The notes: generated by a model not told the origin, from the sequence alone. A DNA stretch of 64,000 nucleotides from Wocania_A spongiicola (GCF_023502325.1 NZ_JAMFLZ010000001.1:248001-312000), one strand, 5' to 3'; shown: positions 53,901 through 62,725, counted from the stretch's first letter. Program-made: numbers and translations.

Positions 53901-55153
53901 TGATAAAAATTTCTAATAACATATTACACTCAAAACCAGCTTTAATTTATGCTTTGGCATATTGTTTTGAAAGAGCTTCATATTATGGAGTGAGAGCTGT
54001 CATTGTTCTTTACATGGTTGGAGAGACATTAAAAATGTCTAACCAAGAAGCATTAGCAATTTATGGGTGGTTTGCAATGTTTATCATTGTGGGGAAAATT
54101 TTAGGAGCGCTTTTGGGAGATCTATTATTTGGAAACAGAACCACTATTATAGTTGGTGGTGTTTTACAAACTTTAGGTTGTTTTGTATTATTCGTTCAAT
54201 CTCTTACTTCTTTATATATTGGCTTAGGATTAATAGTTTTTGGCTCTGGTTTATTCACTTCTAATATTAATGCTCAATTTGGAAAGCAATATTTAAGCAA
54301 ACCAAAGCTATTAGATGCAGGTTTTACGTCATTGCATGTAGCAATTAATTTTGGTTCATTTTTAGGTATTATTGCTTTAGGCTATATCGCTGATTTAGAT
54401 TTTAATTATGGATTTATAGCTGCTGGTGTGTTAACTATTATTGCCACAATTTTTGTGTTATTTACTAATGAGAATCAAGATGCTTCATTATCTAATTATA
54501 AAAGCATAGTATTGAATAAAAAAATATTATATATTCTTTCAGTTATAATTATATCTGCTATTTTTTGGATGGTTTATGAGATTACTTACTTTGGAATATA
54601 TACTATTCAAGAAAAAGTTTTTGATGAAACAGATATTATTCCCAAAGCCTATTTAAATGCGGGGCTTAACTCCTATTTTGGAATAGTTATTATCTCGATT
54701 TTAGCTTTGGTCTGGTCTTATATTTATACAAACTCATTTTTCAAGATTTTTTTAGGGTTGATAGTTTCGGCATTGTCTTTTATAATGCTACTATTCATTC
54801 CTGAAACCCCAAATTCATTAAGTTTAACGATATTTATATGTTCTGCTTTTTTACTTTCATTTGGAGAAATGCTTATCTCACCAATTTTATATTCAATTAC
54901 TACTAGATTTAGTAATCCTAAATATTTAGCTATTGTATTGTCTTTAGTAACAATTCCTTCAATGTTATTTTATAAAGTTTCAGGAATAATAGGAGAATAT
55001 AGCAGTGAAATAGGGTTTAATGCTATTTTTTTAGTTAGTGTTTTTATTCTTTTAGTATTAGGAGTTCTGGCTTATATTTTATTTTTAATTTATAAAAAAG
55101 AAGACAGAGTTTACCTATCTAAAGAAGCTGAAGATTTTTTGTATCAAGATTAA
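53900..55153 (+). CDS. POT/peptide MFS-type proton-coupled transporter
   Basis: About 12 membrane segments. The first helix holds the POT-type ExxER-like motif in YCFERASYYGVRAVIVLYM, followed by a short loop before KILGALLGDLLFGNRTTI, the MFS motif A region. The family imports di- and tripeptides or nitrate. It is shorter (417) than many Bacteroidota POT proteins. Its ATG overlaps the DnaJ-TerB stop (TAATG). It ends one base before the convergent HEAT gene. Confidence 0.78.
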   Translation: MIKISNNILHSKPALIYALAYCFERASYYGVRAVIVLYMVGETLKMSNQEALAIYGWFAMFIIVGKILGALLGDLLFGNRTTIIVGGVLQTLGCFVLFVQSLTSLYIGLGLIVFGSGLFTSNINAQFGKQYLSKPKLLDAGFTSLHVAINFGSFLGIIALGYIADLDFNYGFIAAGVLTIIATIFVLFTNENQDASLSNYKSIVLNKKILYILSVIIISAIFWMVYEITYFGIYTIQEKVFDETDIIPKAYLNAGLNSYFGIVIISILALVWSYIYTNSFFKIFLGLIVSALSFIMLLFIPETPNSLSLTIFICSAFLLSFGEMLISPILYSITTRFSNPKYLAIVLSLVTIPSMLFYKVSGIIGEYSSEIGFNAIFLVSVFILLVLGVLAYILFLIYKKEDRVYLSKEAEDFLYQD

Positions 55154-55154
55154 C

Positions 55155-55916
55155 TTATCGCCCATAACTCCCATCAATATAATCAATAGCTTCCTGTTGG
55201 GTTAAAACAGCAAACTTTTTATAACGGTTGTGTACATTAATAATTTCGTCTAAAGCTTTTTCAACAAGAGGTTTGTTTTTCCATGTATTAAGATGTGCAA
55301 CTACGGTTTTTAAACAACCTTTCTTATATGCTATTTGTCCTATAACGTGAATTAAAGTATCCGATACGCGTTTAGTTTCATCAAATTCTAAAGTTTTTAA
55401 TAAAGGCAAAATATCTTGAGGGTGCGTTCGCCCGCGTAACTCAATTCCATGGCAAATTTCTCTTCGTACTTCTTTGTCTGGATGTTTTAAATAGGTTTTC
55501 GCCCAAGCTAAAACAGTAATAGAATTACGCTCACCCATTTTTTTAACCGAACCAATCACTGCGTTTCTAACCGAGTGGTGCTTATCAAATAAGCCAACAT
55601 CAAAAAAGTGCTGCACCTTATTAAAATGAAATTTACCAATTTCGCCAGCAGCATTCACAACAGTTTGCCTTACTTTATCAGTGTCAGATTTTAATAAGCT
55701 TTTTAAAGTTGAAAGAATATGTTGTTGTAGTTCTGGTTTATCATAAAAAATTCCCCCGAAGGCTAAATATCCAGTTTTCCGAATATAAGTATCATCGTCA
55801 GAAAAATATGCGGTAATGTTTTCTGTTTTACCAGAAGACAAATCATTTTGAATCTCTTGATTTATTTTTTCAACTAAAACAAGACGTTCTTCTTTTGATA
55901 AATCGTAAAATGTCAT
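55155..55916 (-). CDS. HEAT-repeat scaffold protein
   Basis: The 253-residue all-helical protein is built of HEAT/armadillo-type repeats: DDTYIRKTGYLAFGGI, DTDKVRQTVVNAAGEIG, KHHSVRNAVIGSVKKMG, PDKEVRREICHGIEL, and ETKRVSDTLIHVIGQIA. Such arrays bind protein or nucleic acid (the ALK/DNA-alkylation-repair family is a relative). Residues for a specific activity are not seen. It starts two bases after the stop of the membrane-tethered regulator, so the two are co-transcribed and may be functionally coupled. Confidence 0.8.
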   Translation of the reverse strand: MTFYDLSKEERLVLVEKINQEIQNDLSSGKTENITAYFSDDDTYIRKTGYLAFGGIFYDKPELQQHILSTLKSLLKSDTDKVRQTVVNAAGEIGKFHFNKVQHFFDVGLFDKHHSVRNAVIGSVKKMGERNSITVLAWAKTYLKHPDKEVRREICHGIELRGRTHPQDILPLLKTLEFDETKRVSDTLIHVIGQIAYKKGCLKTVVAHLNTWKNKPLVEKALDEIINVHNRYKKFAVLTQQEAIDYIDGSYGR

Positions 55917-55917
55917 A

Positions 55918-56775
55918 TTAATTTACTTCAAGTTTATATCCAACACCATGAATATTAATGATGTTTATGCTAGCATCATCTTTAAATTTTTTTCTAAGTT
56001 TAGATATAAAAGTGTCTAAGCTTCTATCTACAAAAACCCCATTATCTTCCCAGATTTCTTTTACTAGAACTTCGCGTTTCACAACTTGATTTTGATTCGC
56101 GCTAAGTATAGTCATTAATTCACATTCTTTAACTGATAGTTTTATTTCAACACTTTCTTTTGTTAGTTTATTTTGGTCTTTATAAAATCGATAATGTCCA
56201 ATCTTTGAATAGGGTAAATTGTTGTTAGAAGTATCTGTCTTATTAAATTTCTTCATCTTTTGTAACCACCAAAACCTTCCAAGAATAACAAGTATCAATA
56301 GAAAAATAAAAAGAGGGTTTTTAAAAATTGAAAATGTTTCGTTTTCTAGAAAAAGCACCTTAATAGTGTAACAATCGTTAGGGAGCTTCCTTTCTAAACA
56401 CGGAATAATATCATTCTCAGTTAAGCCAGTAATTTGATAACTATATGAGACTTCTTCATTTTCACAATTAATAACTTCAACAATATAGCGCTTAGGTAAT
56501 TTAGCAGCATTTAAACTTTGCTTAGTAAAGGCTACTAGACTATCTGGAGCAATTGATAAGGTGTTTTGAAAAGAAATTTCGTAGAGGTTATCGCCGGTTT
56601 TAATAATAGGAAGTATTAAAGATGTAGAATCGTTACTAGCTAACATTAATTTATTACCAACATCTCTTAAAGCGACTTTTACCGTTTCAGAAAAATGATT
56701 CTGAGGTACATTATCTGTACAGCCAATCAATGTGAAAAATAATACTGTAAATAAAAGAAAAAGAGATTTTTTCAT
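55918..56775 (-). CDS. Membrane-tethered winged-helix transcriptional regulator with exported sensor domain
   Basis: The N-terminus is a lipoprotein-type signal with a lipobox (LIGC, Cys19), then a periplasmic domain of about 130 residues containing Cys104, Cys126 and Cys135. One membrane helix spans about 154-171 (FIFLLILVILGRFWW). The cytoplasmic C-terminus (about 190-285) is an OmpR/PhoB-type winged helix (SVKECELMTILSANQNQVVKREVLVKEIW, VDRSLDTFISKLRKKFK, INIHGVGYKLEV). This is a one-component sensor with the reverse order of ToxR/CadC. The divergent yceI promoter region carries four 11-bp direct repeats, the expected target type. It is co-transcribed with the HEAT gene. Confidence 0.87.
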   Translation of the reverse strand: MKKSLFLLFTVLFFTLIGCTDNVPQNHFSETVKVALRDVGNKLMLASNDSTSLILPIIKTGDNLYEISFQNTLSIAPDSLVAFTKQSLNAAKLPKRYIVEVINCENEEVSYSYQITGLTENDIIPCLERKLPNDCYTIKVLFLENETFSIFKNPLFIFLLILVILGRFWWLQKMKKFNKTDTSNNNLPYSKIGHYRFYKDQNKLTKESVEIKLSVKECELMTILSANQNQVVKREVLVKEIWEDNGVFVDRSLDTFISKLRKKFKDDASINIINIHGVGYKLEVN

Positions 56776-56858
56776 GGAGATGTTAAAAACAGTTAATTGT
56801 ATAAAGTTACATCTGGCAATTTAAAAACAATAAAACAAACAGATGAAAATTTTCAACT

Positions 56859-56902
56859 TTTTGCACCTGTTTTACACTTCTTTTACATTTTTTTTACAAA
56901 AA
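56859..56902 (+). promoter_or_regulatory. Four tandem 11-bp operator units TTTT(A/G)CA-N4
   Basis: Units start at 56859 (TTTTGCACCTG), 56870 (TTTTACACTTC), 56881 (TTTTACATTTT) and 56892 (TTTTACAAAAA): one helical turn apart, head to tail. A fifth copy, TTTTACA, lies at 56932 just before the yceI start. OmpR/PhoB-type proteins bind such phased direct repeats. The block lies between the regulator gene and yceI. Confidence 0.7.
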
Positions 56903-56943
56903 AGGAATGTAATGCATCTAGTTTTACAGGAAAATATAAACAG

Positions 56944-57519
56944 ATGAAAAAAGCAACAACTTTATTATTTCTATTTTGTTCAATAGTTAGTTTTAGTCAG
57001 CAAGAAGTATTAATCAACACCAAGGCGAGTATTGTAAATTGGAAAGGATCAATGCTTTTTAGTTTTGGCGGGCATCATGGTACGGTTAATTTTAAAGACG
57101 GTAAAATTATTAAAACAAATGATAAAATTACTGGAGGAAATTTTACTGTAGATATGACTTCACTAATTAATACAGATGGTGATTATAGTGAAGATTTGGT
57201 AAAACACTTAAAAGACGAAGATTTTTTTAATGTTAAAAAATATCCAACATCAAAATTGGTAATAACTCGGGTTGAGTATCAGAATAACGGTCAATTAAAA
57301 ATGCATGCAAACCTTAGTATAAAAGGAATTACGAAACCTGTTTTGTTTGAAGCTAAGTTAAATTCAGATAGCACAAAACTAGAAGCTAAATTTAAGATAG
57401 ATAGAACAGATTGGAATATTCTTTATGGAGCTAAAGGAGTAGTTAAAGTAAAAGATTATGCGATTTCTGATGCTATTGAGTTTGATGTTATTGTGTTTTT
57501 TGGGGAAGATAAATGTTAA
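56944..57519 (+). CDS. YceI-family secreted lipid-binding protein
   Basis: The signal peptide ends VSFSQ. The YceI barrel then shows INTKASIVNWKGSMLFSFGGHHGTVNF, ITGGNFTVDMTSLI, LKDEDFFNVKKYPTSKLVITRV, LSIKGITKPVLFEA and FKIDRTDWNILYG. YceI proteins bind isoprenoid-like molecules in an 8-stranded lipocalin-like barrel in the periplasm. The start MKKATTLLF is fixed by the signal peptide. The operator array lies upstream and the WD40 gene overlaps the end by 7 bases. Confidence 0.9.
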   Translation: MKKATTLLFLFCSIVSFSQQEVLINTKASIVNWKGSMLFSFGGHHGTVNFKDGKIIKTNDKITGGNFTVDMTSLINTDGDYSEDLVKHLKDEDFFNVKKYPTSKLVITRVEYQNNGQLKMHANLSIKGITKPVLFEAKLNSDSTKLEAKFKIDRTDWNILYGAKGVVKVKDYAISDAIEFDVIVFFGEDKC

Positions 57520-58469
57520 GAACAGTACACATCTTTTTTTTCATGTTTTTGGTATTCAATGTTTTTTGCCAACAAAACGAGTATAATAAAACGGTGTGGA
57601 CTGTTGCCTGGAGTCCTAACGGAAAATATATTGCTTCTGGAGGTAATCAAGATGAATTAAAATTGTTTGATGGAAATACTTATAAGTTGATTAAAACTTA
57701 TCCTGTTAAAGACGTGCAACTAAGTAGATTAAAGTGGCATCCTACAAAAAACAAACTTGCTGTTATAACACAGGGTAGAACATTTAAGGCAAAAATCCTT
57801 GATCTTGACAATGATTCTTGGACTAGTTTAAGAGGGCTGAAGAATAGCTTTAGAGCATTAGGATGGAATTATACAGGTGAGCTTTTAGCCGTTTCCGAGC
57901 TTGAAAGTTTTGTTTCAATATATAATATTGATGGTACTCGCGTAAGCAGATTTAGAGCAGATAAAAAGGGAGCTGCAGGATTAGATTGGCATCCTAAAAA
58001 CAACACGTTAGTTACTGTAGGTACTAAAGTTGGGGTTTTTAATCATTTAGGAGACACTTTAAAAATATTTGAAACAAGAAAAAAAGAACCTTTTTTACTT
58101 TGTGTTGAGTGGCACAGATCTGGTAAGTTTTTTGCTGTTGGAGATTATGGCGATTTGGAAAAAGCAAAGAATAAATTGGTGCAGTTTTGGAATATTGAAG
58201 GAGAAAAAATAAAAGAAATTAAAGGAAGCATTGCTGAGTACAGAAACCTTAGATGGAATAAAAAAGGAACAAAATTAGCAACAGCAAGTGATGCTTTAAG
58301 AATTTGGTCTAAAAAAGGTAAATTATTATTTGAATCTAAATCTACAAATGATTATTTGTGGGGAATAGATTGGAGTCCAGATGGCAAATATATTATTACA
58401 TCAAGTCGAAAAGGAGTTATTACAATTTGGAATGAAAAAGCCAATAAGATTGCAGAATTGGAGTATTAA
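57513..58469 (+). CDS. Exported WD40-repeat (beta-propeller) protein
   Basis: A signal peptide (FFMFLVFNVFCQ) precedes about seven WD-like blades: TVAWSPNGKYIASGGNQDELKLFDG, RLKWHPTKNKLAVITQG, LGWNYTGELLAVSELE, LDWHPKNNTLVTVGT, VEWHRSGKFFAVGDYG, RWNKKGTKLATASD and DWSPDGKYIITSSRKG. It would fold as a propeller used for protein binding. The start overlaps the yceI stop by 7 bases, so the pair is co-translated and probably co-regulated by the upstream operator. Confidence 0.87.
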   Translation: MLRTVHIFFFMFLVFNVFCQQNEYNKTVWTVAWSPNGKYIASGGNQDELKLFDGNTYKLIKTYPVKDVQLSRLKWHPTKNKLAVITQGRTFKAKILDLDNDSWTSLRGLKNSFRALGWNYTGELLAVSELESFVSIYNIDGTRVSRFRADKKGAAGLDWHPKNNTLVTVGTKVGVFNHLGDTLKIFETRKKEPFLLCVEWHRSGKFFAVGDYGDLEKAKNKLVQFWNIEGEKIKEIKGSIAEYRNLRWNKKGTKLATASDALRIWSKKGKLLFESKSTNDYLWGIDWSPDGKYIITSSRKGVITIWNEKANKIAELEY

Positions 58470-59482
58470 TCCTCAAAAACAACAGTAGACTTATCGCTCT
58501 TTACTTCCAGCTTTATAGTTCTTCCTAAAATTAAAGCACGATTATCCTTTTCGTGTCCAGCAGGCATGTTAAATGCAATAGGAAAATCGTAATCAGCTAA
58601 TGCGTCTAAAATAAGTTGCTCAACAGATGTTCCCCAAAGAGTTGTATTTTTTCGCATTTTACTCATTCCCCCAACAATAACACCTTTACAGTTTTCAAAA
58701 TATCCGGCACGTTTTAAGCTTTGTAGCATACGGTCTATATGGTATTTATATTCACCAATTTCTTCAATAAACAATATTTTTTCAGACGTATCTATGCTCG
58801 TTTTAGAACCCAACATAGTGTGTAACATGGTTAAATTACCACCAACAAGTTGCCCAGAGCCTTCCCCTGCCTTATTATATTTAGAACCTTTTAAAGTGTA
58901 ACTTATAGGTTTCCCAAAAGCAGCATCTTTAAAAGTGGAGACAGTTTCTTGAATAGCGCTTAAATCATCTTGTAAACTGGTACACATTAAAGCATGAATA
59001 CTTTCAAAACCTTGATTATGAAACTGATTATGTAATGCTGTAATATCGCTGTACCCAATCAACCATTTAGGTTTTTTTTTGAACTTAGTATAATCTAATT
59101 TATCTAAAATTCTAACGGTTCCGTAACCGCCACGAGCACACCAAATAGCAGAAATTTTTGGGTCGTCTAAAGCATTTTGAAAATCCTCACAACGTTCATC
59201 GTCGGTTCCTGCAAAATGATTAGCGGTGCTAAAAACATGCTTTCCAACAACAGGATGAAGTCCCCAGCTTTTTAAAAGAGATTTAGCTTGTTCAACTTCC
59301 TTAGTTCTATTTTTTAAAACGCCAGAAGGCGCAACAATAGCAACGGTATCTCCAGTATTTAAATACGGTGGTTGTATCAATGTAGTTGTTTTTTTAGACA
59401 ATGATTCTTGTGCCAAAATAGTTTCTTTTCCAAAGAAAAGAAGAATACAACACAAGATAGTAATTAGTGAGATTTTTGACAT
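58466..59482 (-). CDS. Exported LD-carboxypeptidase (peptidase family S66)
   Basis: It cleaves the terminal D-Ala from murein tetrapeptides. The signal peptide (ITILCCILLFFGKETILAQ) indicates a periplasmic enzyme. The S66 core has VAIVAPSGVL, WCARGGYGTVRIL, the nucleophile Ser in IGYSDITALH, the Glu in FIEEIGE and the His in PAGHEKDN, which together form the Ser-Glu-His triad. I start at MSKISL to give the signal peptide; five more codons are possible. It shares the TTAA stop with the WD40 gene. Confidence 0.9.
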   Translation of the reverse strand: MSKISLITILCCILLFFGKETILAQESLSKKTTTLIQPPYLNTGDTVAIVAPSGVLKNRTKEVEQAKSLLKSWGLHPVVGKHVFSTANHFAGTDDERCEDFQNALDDPKISAIWCARGGYGTVRILDKLDYTKFKKKPKWLIGYSDITALHNQFHNQGFESIHALMCTSLQDDLSAIQETVSTFKDAAFGKPISYTLKGSKYNKAGEGSGQLVGGNLTMLHTMLGSKTSIDTSEKILFIEEIGEYKYHIDRMLQSLKRAGYFENCKGVIVGGMSKMRKNTTLWGTSVEQLILDALADYDFPIAFNMPAGHEKDNRALILGRTIKLEVKSDKSTVVFED

Positions 59483-59549
59483 AATGTAAATGTACATTTT
59501 TTTTCTAAATCGGAGTCAAAATGCGTACTTTTACGGCTTCAAAATAACT

Positions 59550-59634
59550 CGTCATTCCGAGCGAAGCGTGGGAATCTGTTTGTTTGGAATTTTAATTTTA
59601 AAATTACTTCATCGCTTTACTCCTAGCAATGACG
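59550..59634. repeat. Dispersed 85-bp palindromic element with CGTCATT ... AATGACG ends
   Basis: The ends CGTCATT and AATGACG are inverted repeats around GAGCGAAGCG and ATCGCTTTAC. I recall elements of the CGTCATTnCGAGCG type as common in Bacteroidota intergenic DNA. It lies in the leader region upstream of metG. Confidence 0.6.
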
Positions 59635-59648
59635 TATAATTTGTCTCC

Positions 59649-59694
59649 TCGAGCGCAGTCGAGAGGTTTTTATTTAGGTCTCGACTGCGCTCGA
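59649..59694. repeat. Perfect 16-bp inverted repeat (TCGAGCGCAGTCGAGA) with 14-base loop
   Basis: The arms 59649-59664 and 59679-59694 are exact reverse complements. The GC content stands out from the AT-rich surroundings. It ends 22 bases before the metG ATG, so its RNA hairpin could affect translation. Confidence 0.75.
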
Positions 59695-59716
59695 CCTGAC
59701 AACAGTTTATAAAAAG

Positions 59717-61801
59717 ATGAACAAACCAAAACGATATACAATTACAGCTGCACTTCCTTATACTAATGGACCAATTCATATAGGTCATTTAGCAGGGGTT
59801 TATGTGCCAGCTGATATTTATGCACGCTATTTACGTTTAACAGGAGAAGATGTGCTTTTTGTTTGTGGGAGTGACGAACATGGTGTACCCATTACTATCA
59901 AAGCAAAAAACGAAGGCGTTTCTCCGCAGGATATTGTGGATAAATATCATACAATAATTAAAAACTCTTTTGAAGAATTTGGAATTACTTTCGATAATTA
60001 TTCGCGTACATCAGCCAAGATTCATCATGATACAGCTTCAGAATTCTTTACAATTTTAAATGACAAAGGTGAATTTGTAGAAGAAACAACAGAGCAATTA
60101 TACGATGAAGAAGCTAATCAGTTTTTAGCAGATCGTTTTGTAATAGGAACTTGCCCTAAATGCGGAAATGAAGAGAGTTATGGCGATCAATGTGAAAATT
60201 GTGGAACAAGTCATAATGCAACCGATTTAATAAACCCTAAATCGGCTATAACAGGTAACGCTCCTTCTTTAAAACAAACAAAACATTGGTTTTTACCTTT
60301 AGATAAACACGAAGCATTTTTAAAAGAATGGATTTTAAAAGGACATAAAAAAGATTGGAAACCTAATGTATATGGTCAATGTAAATCTTGGATTGATGAT
60401 GGGTTGAGGCCACGAGCGGTTACTCGAGATTTAGACTGGGGAATTCCAGTGCCAGCAGAAGGAGGAGAAGGGAAGGTACTTTATGTTTGGTTTGATGCGC
60501 CAATAGGTTACATATCTTCAACTAAAGAATGGGCGGCTAGAGAAGGTAAAAATTGGGAGCCTTATTGGAAAGACAAAGACACCAAATTGGTACACTTTAT
60601 AGGAAAAGATAATATTGTATTTCACTGTATTATTTTCCCCGCCATGTTAAAAAGTGAAGGTTCTTATGTTTTACCTGAAAATGTACCAGCCAATGAGTTT
60701 TTAAATTTAGAAGGGAATAAACTGTCAACCTCTAAAAATTGGGCGGTTTGGTTACCAGAATATTTGCAAGATTTCCCAAACCAGCAAGATGTATTGCGTT
60801 ATGCTTTAACAGCTAATGCTCCAGAAACAAAGGATAACGATTTTACTTGGAAAGACTTTCAAGCAAGAAATAACAACGAGTTAGTTGCCATTTTTGGCAA
60901 TTTTATTAATCGTGTGGTGGTATTGACTAACAAGTATTATGGAGGTGTTGTGCCTAATGCATATGAACTATCTCAAGTAGACGAAGACACCTTAGCTGCT
61001 GTAAAAGCATATCCAGATGTGATTACTAGCTCCATTGAACGTTACCGTTTTAGAGAAGCTGGACAAGAGCTTATGAATTTGGCTAGATTAGGTAATAAAT
61101 ATTTAGCCGATGAAGAGCCTTGGAAAGTTATTAAAGTTGATGAAGATCGAACCAAAACCATTATGTATGTTGCATTACAAATAGCATCAGCTTTAGCAAC
61201 ATTAAGCGAACCATTTTTGCCGTTTACATCTAATAAATTAAAAAACATTCTTAATATAGGCTCGAGTGATTCGGTACAAGAGAATAGTATTGAGAACTCT
61301 TGGAACGATATCAAATCAAAAGACATTCTGATTCCAGCAGGTCACCAAATAGGAAAAGCAGAATTGCTTTTTTCTAAAATTGAAGATGCTACAATTCAAG
61401 CGCAATTAGATAAATTAGAAGCTAGTAAAAAAGCAAACGAAATTGCTAATGCCGTTGTTGAACCTCAAAAAAAGACTATTACTTTTGAAGATTTTACTAA
61501 ACTAGATATTCGTGTAGGCACTATTTTAGAAGCTGAAAAAATGCCTAAAACTAAAAAACTTTTAAAGCTTAAAGTAGATACTGGTATTGATATTAGAACG
61601 ATTGTTTCAGGTATTGCAGAAAGTTTTACCGCTGAAGAAGTTATTGGTAAAAAAGTAACGGTTCTTGTAAATTTAGCACCACGAGCTTTACGAGGAGTGG
61701 AGAGTGAAGGCATGATTTTAATGACCGAAACTCCTGATGGAAAATTAGTATTTGTAAATCCAGATAATGCCAATACTAGTAATGGACTACAGATAAGTTA
61801 G
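59717..61801 (+). CDS. metG: Methionine--tRNA ligase with C-terminal tRNA-binding domain
   Basis: A class I synthetase (694 residues). The HIGH motif is at 21-24 in NGPIHIGHLAG. A zinc knuckle with four Cys (CPKC...CENC) is visible near residue 150. The second signature motif reads KLSTS before KNW in place of KMSKS. The C-terminal 100 residues are the EMAP/Trbp111-type tRNA-binding domain (ITFEDFTKLDIRVGTILEAEKMPKTKKL). It is the long bacterial form. A small gene follows with no gap. Confidence 0.95.
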   Translation: MNKPKRYTITAALPYTNGPIHIGHLAGVYVPADIYARYLRLTGEDVLFVCGSDEHGVPITIKAKNEGVSPQDIVDKYHTIIKNSFEEFGITFDNYSRTSAKIHHDTASEFFTILNDKGEFVEETTEQLYDEEANQFLADRFVIGTCPKCGNEESYGDQCENCGTSHNATDLINPKSAITGNAPSLKQTKHWFLPLDKHEAFLKEWILKGHKKDWKPNVYGQCKSWIDDGLRPRAVTRDLDWGIPVPAEGGEGKVLYVWFDAPIGYISSTKEWAAREGKNWEPYWKDKDTKLVHFIGKDNIVFHCIIFPAMLKSEGSYVLPENVPANEFLNLEGNKLSTSKNWAVWLPEYLQDFPNQQDVLRYALTANAPETKDNDFTWKDFQARNNNELVAIFGNFINRVVVLTNKYYGGVVPNAYELSQVDEDTLAAVKAYPDVITSSIERYRFREAGQELMNLARLGNKYLADEEPWKVIKVDEDRTKTIMYVALQIASALATLSEPFLPFTSNKLKNILNIGSSDSVQENSIENSWNDIKSKDILIPAGHQIGKAELLFSKIEDATIQAQLDKLEASKKANEIANAVVEPQKKTITFEDFTKLDIRVGTILEAEKMPKTKKLLKLKVDTGIDIRTIVSGIAESFTAEEVIGKKVTVLVNLAPRALRGVESEGMILMTETPDGKLVFVNPDNANTSNGLQIS

Positions 61802-62176
61802 ATGAGCAAAAATATTATTAGACAAATAGTCGATATTCAAGCACAAGCTGAACGTTTAATAAAAACAAAGGCAGATATGATTGAAATTGAGTTGTTTGCT
61901 AAATATAATAGAGAAATTAAATCTTTCTTAATTGCAAACATTGATGATGATTTTGTTTTAAGCTATGTTAGAAAAATTCCCGATTTGAATATTAAAAAGT
62001 CAGAAAATAAATGGAATGTAATTACTTTAATTCTTATTATATTTAGTTCTTTTTCAAGGGGAATTGCTCTTTATAATGAAAGAAGAATGGCACAGAAGTA
62101 TTTAAGCGAAATAAGAGACATACGTGGAAGTTATGCTTCAGCTGAGTTTATGCTTAAGAATTACTTTGCGAATTAA
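61802..62176 (+). CDS. Small helical protein with one membrane-like segment, unknown function
   Basis: The 124-residue protein has a charged helical N-terminus (IRQIVDIQAQAERLIKTKADMIEIELFAKYN). One hydrophobic segment (NVITLILIIFSSFSRGIALY) is followed by a basic, Arg/Lys-rich tail. I recognise no family. Its ATG follows the metG stop directly, so they are co-translated, although a functional link to metG is not evident. Confidence 0.6.
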   Translation: MSKNIIRQIVDIQAQAERLIKTKADMIEIELFAKYNREIKSFLIANIDDDFVLSYVRKIPDLNIKKSENKWNVITLILIIFSSFSRGIALYNERRMAQKYLSEIRDIRGSYASAEFMLKNYFAN

Positions 62177-62206
62177 AATTATTATAACTTTACAAAAAAG
62201 GAAATC

Positions 62207-62725
62207 ATGTTATCAAAAACCATAGAAAAGGCATTAAATAATCAAATAAGAATTGAAGCAGAATCTTCTCAAATATATTTAGCTATGGCATGTTGGGCTG
62301 AGGTAAAAGGATTGGAAGGTGTATCTAATTTTATGTACGCTCAATCTGATGAGGAACGCGAACACATGTTAAAGCTTATAAAATTTGTTAATGAACGTGG
62401 CGGGCATGCAAAAATATCTCAATTAAAAGCTCCAAATGTTACTTTTAAATCGTTTAAAGAAATGTTTGAAAAATTATTTGAACATGAAGTATTTGTTTCT
62501 GAAAGTATAAATGAGTTAGTACACATTAGTCTTCAAGAAAAAGACTATGCTACGCATAATTTTTTACAATGGTATGTGTCTGAACAAATAGAGGAAGAGG
62601 CTGTTGCTCGTACTATATTAGACAAAATAAACCTTATTGGTGATGATAAAGGAGGACTATATTTATTTGATAGAGATATTGAAAACCTAACGGTTACTTC
62701 TGCATCAATGGATAATCCACAATAA
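62207..62725 (+). CDS. Ferritin (FtnA-type non-haem iron storage protein)
   Basis: A four-helix ferritin of 172 residues. The ferroxidase-site residues are visible in IEAESSQIYLAMACWAEV (Glu18), AQSDEEREHM (Glu50, His53) and the third helix (FEHEVFVSESI), then EEEAVARTILDKINLIG. It oxidises Fe(II) and stores Fe(III) in a 24-mer shell in the cytoplasm. The leader AGGAAA before the ATG is a fairly strong ribosome-binding-like sequence for this phylum. A cysteine-rich mini-gene follows it. Confidence 0.93.
   Translation: MLSKTIEKALNNQIRIEAESSQIYLAMACWAEVKGLEGVSNFMYAQSDEEREHMLKLIKFVNERGGHAKISQLKAPNVTFKSFKEMFEKLFEHEVFVSESINELVHISLQEKDYATHNFLQWYVSEQIEEEAVARTILDKINLIGDDKGGLYLFDRDIENLTVTSASMDNPQ

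Noticed and set aside
59717..61801. KLSTS in metG as a damaged signature motif
   Set aside because: The second signature of class I synthetases varies, and the surrounding NKLSTSKNW context is otherwise normal, so there is no sign of inactivation.
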